Below the pieces are notes generated by a model, which worked only from the letters and a program-made list of their open reading frames with translations, did no database searches and had not been told where the DNA came from. The position numbers and the translations under genes are program-made. From NCBI GenBank assembly GCA_004570425.1, contig SPQJ01000035.1:1-46196 (forward strand): a stretch of 46,196 nucleotides of DNA, read 5' to 3'. Positions within the stretch are counted from its first letter, which is position 1; each line of letters begins with the position of its first letter. Shown in pieces: positions 8,573 through 16,813 of the stretch. The DNA comes from Bacillus sp. AZ43 (GTDB lineage Bacteria > Actinomycetota > Actinomycetes > Mycobacteriales > Geodermatophilaceae).

Positions 8573-9190
8573 TCAGCAGTGCTCCGGCTCGCGGGCGGCC
8601 GCCTCCGACCGCCGGTGGGCGCTCATGACGTTCATGATCGCCCCGACGGCCAGCACCAGGACCGTCGCCACGAGCATGGCCAGCAGCGGGGAGTCGAAGA
8701 TGCCGCCGCTGACCACGCCGAGCAGCGCGTACGCCAGCGCCCAGAGGAACGCCGCCAGCAGCGACGCCGGCACCAGCCGCCGCCACGGGTAGGCCAGGGC
8801 GCCGGCGGCGGCGAGCACCGGGATCCGCCCGGCAGGCAGCAGGCGCCCGGCGACGATGATCTGCCAGCCGTGCCGGCGGAACTGCTCGCGGACCTCCTCG
8901 AGGCGTTCGGTGTGCTGGCCGCGGGTGACCCAGCGGACGGCCGCGGGCCCGCCGAACCGGCAGACCGCGAAGGTGATCAGGTCACCGGCCAGGGCGGCCG
9001 AGGTGGAGGTGGCCAGCACCAGCGGCAGGCCGAGGGCGTCGCTGGTCATGGCGAAGGCCGCCGCCGTCCCGACCACCAGGCCGGTGGGCACCACCGGGAC
9101 GACGGAGCCGAGCAGGACCAGCCCGAACAGCAGCGGGTAGCCGATCTCGGCGCCGTCGGACCACGGCGCCGCGAGCAGGTCGAGGGTCAT
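8573..9190 (-). CDS. DedA-family (VTT domain) membrane protein
   Basis: 205 residues from ATG 9190. DedA proteins act in lipid-carrier or phospholipid scrambling and membrane homeostasis. Visible features are several hydrophobic segments, an early re-entrant-like stretch VPVVPTGLVVGTAA, the acidic GDLITFAVCRFGG, and the family's G-R-x-x-P-x-G-R motif as AGRLLPAGRIPVLAAAG near residues 113-127. The ATG overlaps the stop of the metallo-hydrolase gene (ATGA), so translation is coupled. The context suggests handling of phosphorylated lipids or carriers together with the following phosphodiesterase. Confidence 0.88.
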   Translation of the reverse strand: MTLDLLAAPWSDGAEIGYPLLFGLVLLGSVVPVVPTGLVVGTAAAFAMTSDALGLPLVLATSTSAALAGDLITFAVCRFGGPAAVRWVTRGQHTERLEEVREQFRRHGWQIIVAGRLLPAGRIPVLAAAGALAYPWRRLVPASLLAAFLWALAYALLGVVSGGIFDSPLLAMLVATVLVLAVGAIMNVMSAHRRSEAAAREPEHC

Positions 9191-9996
9191 GCCGCCGCCC
9201 GCTCGCTCAGGTCGACGGCCGAGCCGGGCTCGGTGACGACGACGCGGGTGGGCAGGCCGCGGGCCGCGACCTCGGTGGCGAAGGTGCGCGGCGGGTCGTG
9301 CAGCAGCCGGCGCATCCGGCCGCGGAGCGGGGAGGGGATCGTGGTCATCCCGGCGATCGCCAGCGTGCCCCAGTGCACCGGGACGGCGATCCGGGGCCGC
9401 ACCAGCTCGACGGCGTCGGCCGCGGTGACCGGGTCGAGGTGCCCGGGGCCCAGGCTCGGGCCCCAGCCCCAGACCGGCAGCAGCGCGACGTCGATCTCGC
9501 GCTCGGCGAGCAGCGCCATGCCGTCGTAGAGGCCGGTGTCGCCGCTGACGTAGACCGACGTGCCGCCGTCCTCGAGCAGGAAGCCGAGCGCTTCGGTGTC
9601 GGGCCCGTGGGTGGAGCGGGGACCCCAGCGGTGGCCGCTGTGCTCGGCGCGGACGGCGGTGACCCGCAGGCCGCCGTCGATCAGGCCCTCCCCGGCGGAC
9701 AGCTCGTCGACGCGCGGGAAGCCGCGGCCGCGCAGCCAGTCGCCGGCCCCGCGGGGGACGACGATCCGCGCGGTGCGGCCGATCATCCGCAGCGAGGGCA
9801 GGTGCAGGTGGTCGCCGTGCAGGTGGCTGATCAGGACGAGGTCGACGCCGGCCCAGGCGACCGGGTCGGGCATCGGCACGACGCGGCGCAGCGCACCGAC
9901 GGTGGGCGCGAGGAGGGGGTCGGTGAGCACGGTGCGCCCGGCCAGCTCGACCCGGACGGTCGAGTGGCCGAGGAAGTGCAGGCCCGGGCTCGTCAC
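9187..9996 (-). CDS. MBL-fold metal-dependent hydrolase (UlaG-like)
   Basis: 269 residues from GTG 9996. The start is placed there because VTSPGLHFLGHSTVRVELAG is a typical N-terminus of this subgroup; the frame runs further upstream but through low-quality sequence. Metal ligands are visible: SHLHGDHLH (the H-x-H-x-D-H motif), a distal His in EHSGHRWG, YVSGDTGLYDG (Asp) and PVHWGTL (His). A TTTACT element 6 nt before the GTG suggests a leaderless start. It is the first gene of a three-gene operon with a DedA protein and a membrane phosphodiesterase. The substrate is unknown; N-acyl-phosphatidylethanolamine-type or lactone hydrolysis are options. Confidence 0.82.
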   Translation of the reverse strand: MTSPGLHFLGHSTVRVELAGRTVLTDPLLAPTVGALRRVVPMPDPVAWAGVDLVLISHLHGDHLHLPSLRMIGRTARIVVPRGAGDWLRGRGFPRVDELSAGEGLIDGGLRVTAVRAEHSGHRWGPRSTHGPDTEALGFLLEDGGTSVYVSGDTGLYDGMALLAEREIDVALLPVWGWGPSLGPGHLDPVTAADAVELVRPRIAVPVHWGTLAIAGMTTIPSPLRGRMRRLLHDPPRTFATEVAARGLPTRVVVTEPGSAVDLSERAAA

Positions 9997-10090
9997 GGCG
10001 TCAGTAAACGCCGGGCCCCGGACGGTTCCCAGCGGTTTCGGCTCGTTCGGGGGACGGTGCGGGGTGAAATGGGGGGAAACCCTGAGGGCG

Positions 10091-12658
10091 TCAGGCCGTG
10101 GGGACGGCGACCAGCGCCGCCACCTCGGCGGGGGTGAGGTCGTGCGGCTGGCTGCGGCCGTGCAGCAGCTCCACCCCGGCGTCGATCGCGCCGGCCAGCA
10201 GCTCCGGCGTGCTGAGCCCGCCGGCGATGGCGGCCACGCCGAACTCCCTCGTCGTCCGGAGGATGGCCCGGAAGACCTGCAGGGCACGGGCGGTGTCGTC
10301 CCGCGCGGCGAGGGCGGCGACGTCCACCCGGACGAGGTCCAGCGGGATGCGCGCGAGCAGGGCGAAGATGCTGTGGCCCATCCCGTAGTTGTCCAGGCAG
10401 AGGCGCGCGCCGAGCGCGCGGACCGCCTCGAGCGCGGGGACGAGCGCCGCGGAGGCGGTCAGCAGGGTCTCCTCGGAGAACGACACCACCAGGCGCTCCG
10501 CGGGGAGGCCGGACGCGGCGAGCGCGGCCGTCACGTCGGAGTCCACGGCCTCGGCCGTGACGAACCCGGCGGGCAGGCTCACCGCGACGGCGACACCGGG
10601 CAGGCCGGCGCCGACCCGGCAGACCTCGTGCAGCAGCCAGGTCTGCAGCTCCGCGGCGCGGCCCTGCCGCTCGGCGAAACCCCACAGCTCGAGGTGGCGG
10701 ACCGTGCCGTGCACGGGGTGGGTCCAGGTGGGGACGGCGTGGATCATCTCGACGCGGCCGTCGGGGGTGCGGGCGGCGTCCAGGCGCACCGCGAACTCGC
10801 CCTCGGCGATCACGTCCTGGAAGTCCGGCTGGCTCTCGACCTCCGTCCGGGGGGCGGTGGCGCCGGCGAGCCGGACGCAGCCCTTGCCCGCGGCCTTCGC
10901 CTCGCGCAGCGCGGCGTCGGCCTCGCGGAAGGCGACCTGCCCGCCGGCCGGGCCGAGCTCGGTGACGCCGACGCTCCCGCCGACCGCGAACGACGCGCCG
11001 GCGGTGCGGTGCGGCCGGCCGAGGGCGTCGACGATGCGCTGCGCGACCTCCTCGGCCTCGGGGAGCGTGCCGGTGACGACGACGGCGAACTCGTCGCCGC
11101 CGAGGCGGGCGATCAGGTCGCCCTCGCGGACGACGGTGTTGAGCCGGCGGGCGACCTCGACCAGCAGCTGGTCGCCGGCCTCGTGCCCGGCGACGTCGTT
11201 GACCGCCTTGAACCCGTCGAGGTCGAGCACGAGCAGGCAGCGACCGGCGCCCGGCGCCGCGAGCTCCCGGAAGAGCGCCGCCCGGTTGGGCAGGCCGGTG
11301 AGGTGGTCGGTGTAGGCCATGCGCTCGAGCTCCCGCTCGCGGCGGCGGCGGGCGGTGACGTCGCGCAGGTACAGCACCCGGCGGCCGCTGCCGGGGCGCT
11401 CCGTGGAGGTGGCCTCGATCTCGCGGGCCGTGCCGTCGGGCGCGGCGATCCGCAGGTGCAGCGCCGGGCCCTCGCCGGCGGGGACGTCGAGGGTCGCGGC
11501 CACCACGTGGTCGCGGTCGTCGGGGGCGACGAGGTCGAGCAGCGACACCTCCTCCTCCGCGTCCGCGCCCAGGCCGAGCAGGGAGCGGGCGGCCGGCGAG
11601 GTGAACAGGAGCCGGAAGTCGCCGTCCATGATCGCGATGCCGTCGGAGCTGGCCTCGACGAGGTCGCGGAAGTTCTCCTCGCTGCGGACCAGGTCCTGGT
11701 GGGCCCGGCCGTCCTCGCGGATGCGCAGCACCAGCCGCAGCGCCATGAGCAGGAAGACCGCGGCGATCAGGAACTCGGCGGTGGTGGAGTGGGAGCGGTC
11801 GCGCAGCTCCATGACCGTGATGGACGCCGGCAGGCAGAGCAGCGAGCCGACGACCAGCACCGCGCCCAGCCGGCTGACCACCGGTGCGGCGGCGCGGGCG
11901 GTGTGGTCGGCGAACCGGCGCGGCGCGAAGCACGCCGCGACGACGACGGTCTGCAGGCTCATCGCGACCGAGACGTCGGAGACCGCCGTCCAGTACCAGG
12001 ACGGGTCGACGATGGCCATCGCCTCGGCGACGGCGGCCGTGGCCTGCCAGGCGACGGCGACCATCATGATCGTGGCCGAGCGCCGGAGGGCCGCCGTCGA
12101 GACGGTGCACAGGGCGCCGGCGGCGCCGATCATCACCGCGGCGTAGGCGCCGTAGGCGAGCACCAGCGAGCGCAGGTCGTCGGGCGCGTTCGCCGGGTTG
12201 ACCAGCGGGGTGCGCAGCACCTCGGTGACCACCAGCAGGGCCAGGGTGATGACCAGGCCGTCGACGGCCAGCGCCGGCCAGCGGGTCCGGCTGACCCGGC
12301 GGGCGAGCATCCCGCAGGTGACCACCGGCGCCGTCGCGCCGGCGAACAGCAGCACGTCGTCGAAGCCGAAGCCGTCCATCTCCGGGCCCGGGAACGCCGC
12401 CGCCAGCCACTGCGCGGTCATGAACATCAGCGCCGCGTAGCCGACGATGCGCCACGGGCGGCCCGCCGTGCGCTGCATGGGCCGGGCGATGCGGAACACC
12501 GTCCAGGCCGAACTCGCGGCGACGCCGCCGAGGACCACCTCGTCCCACTGCATGCCGGTGCCGTCGGGCGCGCTGAACGGCACCGTGAGCGCCAGGCCGA
12601 TCAGGCCCAGGGGGACCGTCCAGCGGACGCTCCGCGGGATGCTGCGCAGCGCGATCAC
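10091..12658 (-). CDS. Membrane PAS-GGDEF protein with degenerate EAL domain (probable diguanylate cyclase)
   Basis: 855 residues from GTG 12658, overlapping the preceding gene's stop as GTGA. Residues 10-315 contain about nine hydrophobic helices, 325-440 a PAS sensor, 445-600 a GGDEF domain and 610-855 an EAL-like domain. The GGDEF site is intact (RLGGDEF, 518-524), with an RxxD inhibitory site (REGD, 511-514) exactly five residues before it. The EAL domain has lost its signature residues: the EAL position reads IHAVPTW, the NxSxxQ position reads VSLPAGF, DDFGTG reads LDNYGMG, and the late catalytic Glu is replaced in AIAGGLS. It should make c-di-GMP and not degrade it. Its upstream partner has the opposite pattern. 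Confidence 0.88.
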   Translation of the reverse strand: MIALRSIPRSVRWTVPLGLIGLALTVPFSAPDGTGMQWDEVVLGGVAASSAWTVFRIARPMQRTAGRPWRIVGYAALMFMTAQWLAAAFPGPEMDGFGFDDVLLFAGATAPVVTCGMLARRVSRTRWPALAVDGLVITLALLVVTEVLRTPLVNPANAPDDLRSLVLAYGAYAAVMIGAAGALCTVSTAALRRSATIMMVAVAWQATAAVAEAMAIVDPSWYWTAVSDVSVAMSLQTVVVAACFAPRRFADHTARAAAPVVSRLGAVLVVGSLLCLPASITVMELRDRSHSTTAEFLIAAVFLLMALRLVLRIREDGRAHQDLVRSEENFRDLVEASSDGIAIMDGDFRLLFTSPAARSLLGLGADAEEEVSLLDLVAPDDRDHVVAATLDVPAGEGPALHLRIAAPDGTAREIEATSTERPGSGRRVLYLRDVTARRRRERELERMAYTDHLTGLPNRAALFRELAAPGAGRCLLVLDLDGFKAVNDVAGHEAGDQLLVEVARRLNTVVREGDLIARLGGDEFAVVVTGTLPEAEEVAQRIVDALGRPHRTAGASFAVGGSVGVTELGPAGGQVAFREADAALREAKAAGKGCVRLAGATAPRTEVESQPDFQDVIAEGEFAVRLDAARTPDGRVEMIHAVPTWTHPVHGTVRHLELWGFAERQGRAAELQTWLLHEVCRVGAGLPGVAVAVSLPAGFVTAEAVDSDVTAALAASGLPAERLVVSFSEETLLTASAALVPALEAVRALGARLCLDNYGMGHSIFALLARIPLDLVRVDVAALAARDDTARALQVFRAILRTTREFGVAAIAGGLSTPELLAGAIDAGVELLHGRSQPHDLTPAEVAALVAVPTA

Positions 12659-14565
12659 GACGGCACCACCGGGGAGGCCGCGGGGAGGGCGGCGGCGACG
12701 TCCCAGGCGCCGTCGGCCAGCTGCCCGGCCTCGAGCGGGCGGGCGAAGACGTAGCCCTGGAGGTAGCGGTGCCCCATGTCGGTGAGCAGGCCGAGGACCG
12801 CCTCGTTGGTCACGCCCTCGACGATGACGGGCAGGCCCAGGCTGGTGCCCAGCTGCAGCACCGCGCGGCACATGGCGCGGCGGGCCGGGTCGTGCTCGAC
12901 GTTGGCCAGGAAGTACTGGTCCATCTTGAGCACGTCGACCGGCATGCCGACCAGGTAGGCGAGCGACGACCAGCCGGTGCCGAAGTCGTCGACGGCGACG
13001 CGGACGCCGAGCTGGCGCAGCACGGTGAGGTCCTCGATGACGTGCGAGTCGTCGAGCAGCACCGATTCGGTGATCTCGACGATCAGCCGGGACGGCGGCA
13101 GGCCGCTGTCCTCCAGCGCGCCGAGCACGTCGGGCACCAGCTCGCCGCTGCGCACCTGGCGGGCCGACACGTTGACGGCGACGCCGAGGTCGGTGTCCTC
13201 GAGCGCGGCGATGGTGCCGCACGCCTCGCGCAGCACCCACCGGCCGAGCGCGGTGATCAGCGGTGACTCCTCCGCCAGCGGGACGAACTCGGTGGGGGAG
13301 ACGTCGCCGAACAGCGGGTGCCGCCAGCGCAGCAGCGCCTCGACCGAGACGGTGCGGTGCATGACGACGTCGACGACGGGCTGGAAGACCAGCCGCAGCT
13401 CGCCGCGGTCCAGCGCCCCGTCGAGGTCGGCGCGCAGCGCGGCGCGCCGGTCCTCCTCGACGCGCAGGGCGTCGTCGTACCGGTGGACGGAGCCGGGGCC
13501 GGCCGCGCCGGCGCTGCGCAGCGCCAGCTCCGACCGGCGCAGCGACTCACCGGTGTCGACGTCGGGGCCGAGCGTGGTGACGCCGGCGACGGCGGACAGG
13601 TGCAGGGCTCCGCCGGGCACGGGGACCGGGCCGACGGCGGCCACGAGTCGGGCGGCCACCACCTCGGCGTCGGCGATGGTGCCCTCGACCAGGACGACGA
13701 AGTCGCCGTCCTTGCCGCGGGCCAGCCAGTCGGCGCCGCGCAGGGCGCGGGTGAGCCGGGTGGTCAGGGAACGGAGGACGGTGGACTCGGTGTCGGGGGC
13801 GAGGACCTCGGAGGCCAGGCCGTTGATCCGGACGGCGGCCAGCGCGTACGCCCGGGCGGGGGCCTGGCGCGCCACCGCGCCCAGCCGGCGGACCAGCGCC
13901 GAGCGGTTGGGCAGCCCGGTGACCGGGTCGGTGAGGGAGAACTCGGCGAGGTCGGGGTCGATGGCCTCGGGGCTGCGGGCGGTGACGTCGCGGCAGTACA
14001 GGACGAGCGCGCCGACGTCGGGGTCGGCGCGCAGGTCGCGGACGGTCGCCTGGATCAGCCGCCAGCGGCCGTCGGCGTGCCGGATCCGGGCGGTGCGGAC
14101 GGCGAGTTCGTCGGTGCCGCCCGGGTGCGGGGCGAGCGCGGCGAGGACCGCCGTCCGGTCGTCGGGGTGGACGACGGAGTCGACCGCCAGGCCGGTGACG
14201 GCGGCCGGCTCGACGCCGAGGAGGTCGGCGAGGGCCTGGGAGGCGAAGGTGACCCGGAGCCGGTCGTCGAGGATGACCACCGGGTCGACGCTGCTCTTGA
14301 CCAGCGTGCGGAAGGAGGACTGGCTGCGCTGCAGGGCGCCGGTCAGCCGGCGCTGGCGCGCCCAGAGGCCGGCCTGGACGGCCACGAGCAGCGCGAGCCC
14401 GGCGGCGACGAGCAGGACGCCCGGCAGCGCGGGCACGGTGAGGAGGCCACCGACGACGGCGGTGACGGCGACCCCGGCCAGGGCAACGGCGACGAGCCCG
14501 GTGCGCCCCCGGTGGGGCGCGACCGGGCCTGCAGCCGCTGGCTGCCCCAGCGGGGCGGTGGTCAC
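12655..14565 (-). CDS. Membrane PAS protein with degenerate GGDEF and intact EAL domain (probable c-di-GMP phosphodiesterase)
   Basis: 636 residues from ATG 14565. Two N-terminal hydrophobic helices (about 22-70) precede a PAS domain (80-195), a GGDEF-like domain (205-370) and an EAL domain (375-625). The cyclase signature is destroyed, reading KDGDF at 285-289. The hydrolase signature is complete: VEALLRWRHP (EAL at 409-411), NVSARQ, EITES, VDDFGTGWSSLAYL, LKMDQYFL, a Glu in VIVEGV, and QGYVFARP. It should hydrolyse c-di-GMP to pGpG. The stop overlaps the next gene's GTG by 4 nt, so both proteins are made in a coupled way. Confidence 0.9.
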   Translation of the reverse strand: MTTAPLGQPAAAGPVAPHRGRTGLVAVALAGVAVTAVVGGLLTVPALPGVLLVAAGLALLVAVQAGLWARQRRLTGALQRSQSSFRTLVKSSVDPVVILDDRLRVTFASQALADLLGVEPAAVTGLAVDSVVHPDDRTAVLAALAPHPGGTDELAVRTARIRHADGRWRLIQATVRDLRADPDVGALVLYCRDVTARSPEAIDPDLAEFSLTDPVTGLPNRSALVRRLGAVARQAPARAYALAAVRINGLASEVLAPDTESTVLRSLTTRLTRALRGADWLARGKDGDFVVLVEGTIADAEVVAARLVAAVGPVPVPGGALHLSAVAGVTTLGPDVDTGESLRRSELALRSAGAAGPGSVHRYDDALRVEEDRRAALRADLDGALDRGELRLVFQPVVDVVMHRTVSVEALLRWRHPLFGDVSPTEFVPLAEESPLITALGRWVLREACGTIAALEDTDLGVAVNVSARQVRSGELVPDVLGALEDSGLPPSRLIVEITESVLLDDSHVIEDLTVLRQLGVRVAVDDFGTGWSSLAYLVGMPVDVLKMDQYFLANVEHDPARRAMCRAVLQLGTSLGLPVIVEGVTNEAVLGLLTDMGHRYLQGYVFARPLEAGQLADGAWDVAAALPAASPVVPS

Positions 14566-14708
14566 AGGGTCTGATCGGGACGGCGCGGCGCCCGCTGCAG
14601 CATCGTTACCGAACCGTCACCCGTCCGGGTGATGGGCCCCGGGCCGGCGCGCGCGAACCGCCGCGGCACCCGGTCGATCGCCGGGCGGCGATGTGGGACG
14701 CTCCGGCG

Positions 14709-14894
14709 ATGGGGAAGTCCCTCGCCGTCCTGCTGGCCGTCGTCGTCGTCGCGGAGCTGGTCGCGATCATCGCGATCGCGGGCGCCCTGTTCTGGCTCGG
14801 CGGCACCGGCACGATCGTCATCGGAGCGTCGATGCTCGTCGTCGCCCTGGTCGCCGGGACCCTCGCGCTGCGCTCCATGCGCGCCCGCTCGTGA
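14709..14894 (+). CDS. Small two-helix membrane protein
   Basis: 61 residues from ATG 14709, almost entirely hydrophobic: one helix near residues 4-30 and another near 36-55, ending in SMRARS. This is a typical positive-inside tail. It is divergent from the c-di-GMP gene pair with 143 nt between starts. An in-frame ATG at 14691 would add six residues but has no better ribosome site. No family is recognised. Confidence 0.6.
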   Translation: MGKSLAVLLAVVVVAELVAIIAIAGALFWLGGTGTIVIGASMLVVALVAGTLALRSMRARS

Positions 14895-15014
14895 GCGCCG
14901 TCACCGGCTGCCGGTGACCTCGCCGACACCCTGTCACCCGACCGGTGCCAGTTTGCCGATTGTTCACCTTCGTGGTGCTTGCCGGTCATCGGAGGAGGGC
15001 GGAAGCTTCGCCTC

Positions 15015-15212
15015 GTGATCGGTGACGCCGAGGTCCTGGACCGGGTTCAGCGCGACGCGGACCGCGTCGTCCTCTGCCGCTGCGGCGGCGCGGGGCGCGT
15101 GGTGCACGTGCCCGTCGACGGCGACCCGGAGCGCTACGTCCGCTCGACCTTCACCTGCACCTGGGACCGGCCCGGACCGCACGAGCCCAAGCTCCCGCCG
15201 CGCCGCCGCTGA
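15015..15212 (+). CDS. Small hypothetical protein with Cys-rich middle
   Basis: 65 residues from GTG 15015, preceded by GGAGGAGGG at 14991-14999; a TTG at 14979 is an alternative but lies before that site. The chain has VVLCRCGGAGRVVHVPVDGD, then ERYVRSTFTCTW and a basic end PPRRR. Three Cys could bind metal. Codon use fits the region. The open minus-strand frame over the same bases has no ribosome site. No function is assigned. Confidence 0.5.
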   Translation: MIGDAEVLDRVQRDADRVVLCRCGGAGRVVHVPVDGDPERYVRSTFTCTWDRPGPHEPKLPPRRR

Positions 15213-15229
15213 GCGGTCCGGGGCGGAGG

Positions 15230-15260
15230 GTTATCGGCACCTCCGGGCCCCGGAGATAAC
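15230..15260. repeat. Interrupted inverted repeat, GTTATC...GATAAC with inner TCCGG/CCGGA
   Basis: Outer arms GTTATC (15230-15235) and GATAAC (15255-15260) enclose a second stem TCCGG-GCC-CCGGA. It lies 18 nt after one small gene and about 100 nt before the next, so it could be a terminator for the first or an operator for the second. Confidence 0.35.
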
Positions 15261-15362
15261 GGATCCCGGACGACGGGGACCATCCGTCCCGTCCGTCACA
15301 TCCGTCGCTCGCCCCAGGCCGCTCGCCCCTACCGTCGGGTTCCACCGACGAGAGAGGGAGCC

Positions 15363-15497
15363 ATGACGACCACCTGGCGCGCGGACCACCACCACGTCGA
15401 CGTCGTCCGCAAGTGCTTCACCGTCGGCTTCTGGCTGCTGGCCGCCGGCGCGTCCGCCGTCCTCGGCCTGGACCTGGAGACCGACACGACCGTCTAG
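15363..15497 (+). CDS. 44-residue single-helix membrane protein
   Basis: Starts at ATG 15363 with a strong ribosome site, AGAGAGGGAG, 2-11 nt upstream. The protein begins with a His-rich soluble stretch (ADHHHVDVVRK), has one hydrophobic helix, FTVGFWLLAAGASAVLGLDL, and ends in an acidic tail. A CCTACCGTCGGG sequence about 30 nt upstream has a TACCGT -10-like core also seen before ugd and rmlB. The stop TAG shares the palindrome CTAG (15494-15497) with the stop of the minus-strand gene facing it. No family is recognised. Confidence 0.6.
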   Translation: MTTTWRADHHHVDVVRKCFTVGFWLLAAGASAVLGLDLETDTTV

Positions 15498-15832
15498 GAC
15501 GTCGGGGCCGCCCCGGCGGCCGCGGAGACGCCCGGCAGGTCCTCGAGGAGGGCGCGCACGGCCGGCTCGATCCGGTCGGCCAGGCGGACGTGCCCGGCGT
15601 CGGTCACCGCGTGGGGCCTGCGCAGCTCGGCGCCGAGGCACTCGCCGGCCAGCCTGCCGCGGCGGTGCCGCCCTGCGCGGTACCGGACACGTACCAGTCG
15701 GCCGTGGACGGCGAGGACCGGCGGCCGGCTGGCCGTGGAGGTCGGTGCGGCGCCGGTCGGCGCCGACGTGTCGTCGGGCGTGACGAACTCCGGCGGAGTG
15801 CGATTGCTCGCCCACCACGCTGGGTGCGGCAC
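15494..15832 (-). CDS. Hypothetical protein (start uncertain)
   Basis: 112 residues if read from GTG 15832; an ATG at 15904 would overlap the start of the divergent GAF-ANTAR gene and is less likely. The N-terminal part contains PAWWASNRTPPEFVTPDDTS and the C-terminal part reads as a charged helix, VRLADRIEPAVRALLEDLPG. Third-position G/C use is high but several rare codons occur, and no ribosome site is clear. It is tail to tail with the 44-residue membrane gene. This may be a real gene or a chance frame. Confidence 0.4.
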   Translation of the reverse strand: MPHPAWWASNRTPPEFVTPDDTSAPTGAAPTSTASRPPVLAVHGRLVRVRYRAGRHRRGRLAGECLGAELRRPHAVTDAGHVRLADRIEPAVRALLEDLPGVSAAAGAAPTS

Positions 15833-15889
15833 CGGGGCGGCTGAGGCTTCCCGCGGGAGCGACCCGCTGTGGAGACCCCGCGGTGTCGC

Positions 15890-15902
15890 TATGTTGCCGC
15901 GC
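15890..15902 (+). promoter_or_regulatory. Leaderless -10 element for the GAF-ANTAR gene
   Basis: TATGTT (15890-15895) lies 7 nt before ATG 15903 and no Shine-Dalgarno is seen, so transcription probably begins at or next to the start codon. This supports ATG 15903 over ATG 15891, which lies inside the element. Confidence 0.45.
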
Positions 15903-16763
15903 ATGGCGGAGACGGGCCGGGAACCGCGGCGTGGCGGGCGGTCGGAGCAGAGCCGGCGACCGCAGCAGCCCGCTCGCGCGACCGGCGACGGCTCGGGCGC
16001 CCACGGCGCCACCGACGACCTCGCCGAGGTCATGGGGCAACTGGCCCGCTCGCTGCAGGACCTGCACGGCGACGTCGACGCGACCCTGCAGCAGATCACC
16101 TCGACCGCGGTGCTCAACGTGCCCGGCGCCGAGCACTGCACCATCAGCTACGTCACCGGGCGGCGGCGCGTGCAGCCGCGGGCGTCGACCGGTGAGGTGC
16201 CCGCAGCGGTGGACGAGGCCCAGAGCCGGCTGCAGGAAGGGCCGTGCCTGGACTCGGTGTCGGAGCAGACGACCGTCCGCATCGACGACATGCGGCAGGA
16301 GAGCAGGTGGCCGACCTTCGCCCAGGAGGCCGTGCGCCTCGGGGTGCTGTCCTCGCTGTCGATCCAGCTGTTCGTCGAGGCGGACAACCTCGGGGCCCTC
16401 AACATGTACGCCGGTGCGCCGCACGCCTTCGGTGAGGAGTCGGAGGACGTCGGGCTGGTGTTCGCCGCCCACGCCGCGATCGCCATCGCCGGAGCTCAGC
16501 AGGAGAGCCACCTCCGGCTCGCCATGGGCAGCCGCGACCTCATCGGTCAGGCGAAAGGCATCCTGATGGAGCGCTACAAGGTCACCTCCGATCAGGCGTT
16601 CGCCCTCCTGTCGCAGGCGTCGCAGCTGACGAACCGCAAGCTCGTCGACATCGCCGCGGAGCTGTGCCAGACCGGTGCCCTGCCGGGCCGCTCCACCGGT
16701 TCTCGCATGACCGCCGAGTCCGTGGGGCAGCCCAGCGGCCAGGGCAGGCCTGGGGACCGGTAA
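15903..16763 (+). CDS. GAF-ANTAR sensor/antitermination regulator
   Basis: 286 residues from ATG 15903. A basic, low-complexity N-terminus of about 40 residues is followed by a GAF domain (about 50-205; LQEGPCLDSV and GVLSSLSIQLFV are typical). An ANTAR RNA-binding domain covers about 210-260, with RDLIGQAKGILMERYKVTSD and a following helix with Ala-Phe-Ala. ANTAR proteins bind paired hairpins in nascent RNA to prevent termination. It lies just upstream of the formate dehydrogenase operon on the same strand, so it is a candidate regulator of that operon; this is inference. The final 25 residues look disordered. Confidence 0.88.
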   Translation: MAETGREPRRGGRSEQSRRPQQPARATGDGSGAHGATDDLAEVMGQLARSLQDLHGDVDATLQQITSTAVLNVPGAEHCTISYVTGRRRVQPRASTGEVPAAVDEAQSRLQEGPCLDSVSEQTTVRIDDMRQESRWPTFAQEAVRLGVLSSLSIQLFVEADNLGALNMYAGAPHAFGEESEDVGLVFAAHAAIAIAGAQQESHLRLAMGSRDLIGQAKGILMERYKVTSDQAFALLSQASQLTNRKLVDIAAELCQTGALPGRSTGSRMTAESVGQPSGQGRPGDR

Positions 16764-16813
16764 CCAGGGCCGCCTGTCGCGCGACGGTCCCGGTGGACGA
16801 GCGCGCACGGCCG

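Noticed and set aside
4983-8792. A 1269-codon plus-strand open frame
   Set aside because: It is the shadow of gpgS and the membrane phosphodiesterase. It is full of Gly, Arg, Gln, His and Val with no domain pattern.
10081-10095. CCTGA-GGGCG-TCAGG palindrome at the end of the GGDEF gene
   Set aside because: It overlaps the stop codon and has arms of only 5 bp; this is expected by chance at this GC content.
9560-12754. A 1064-codon plus-strand open frame
   Set aside because: It is the antisense of the metallo-hydrolase and the GGDEF protein, lacking stops only because of high GC content.
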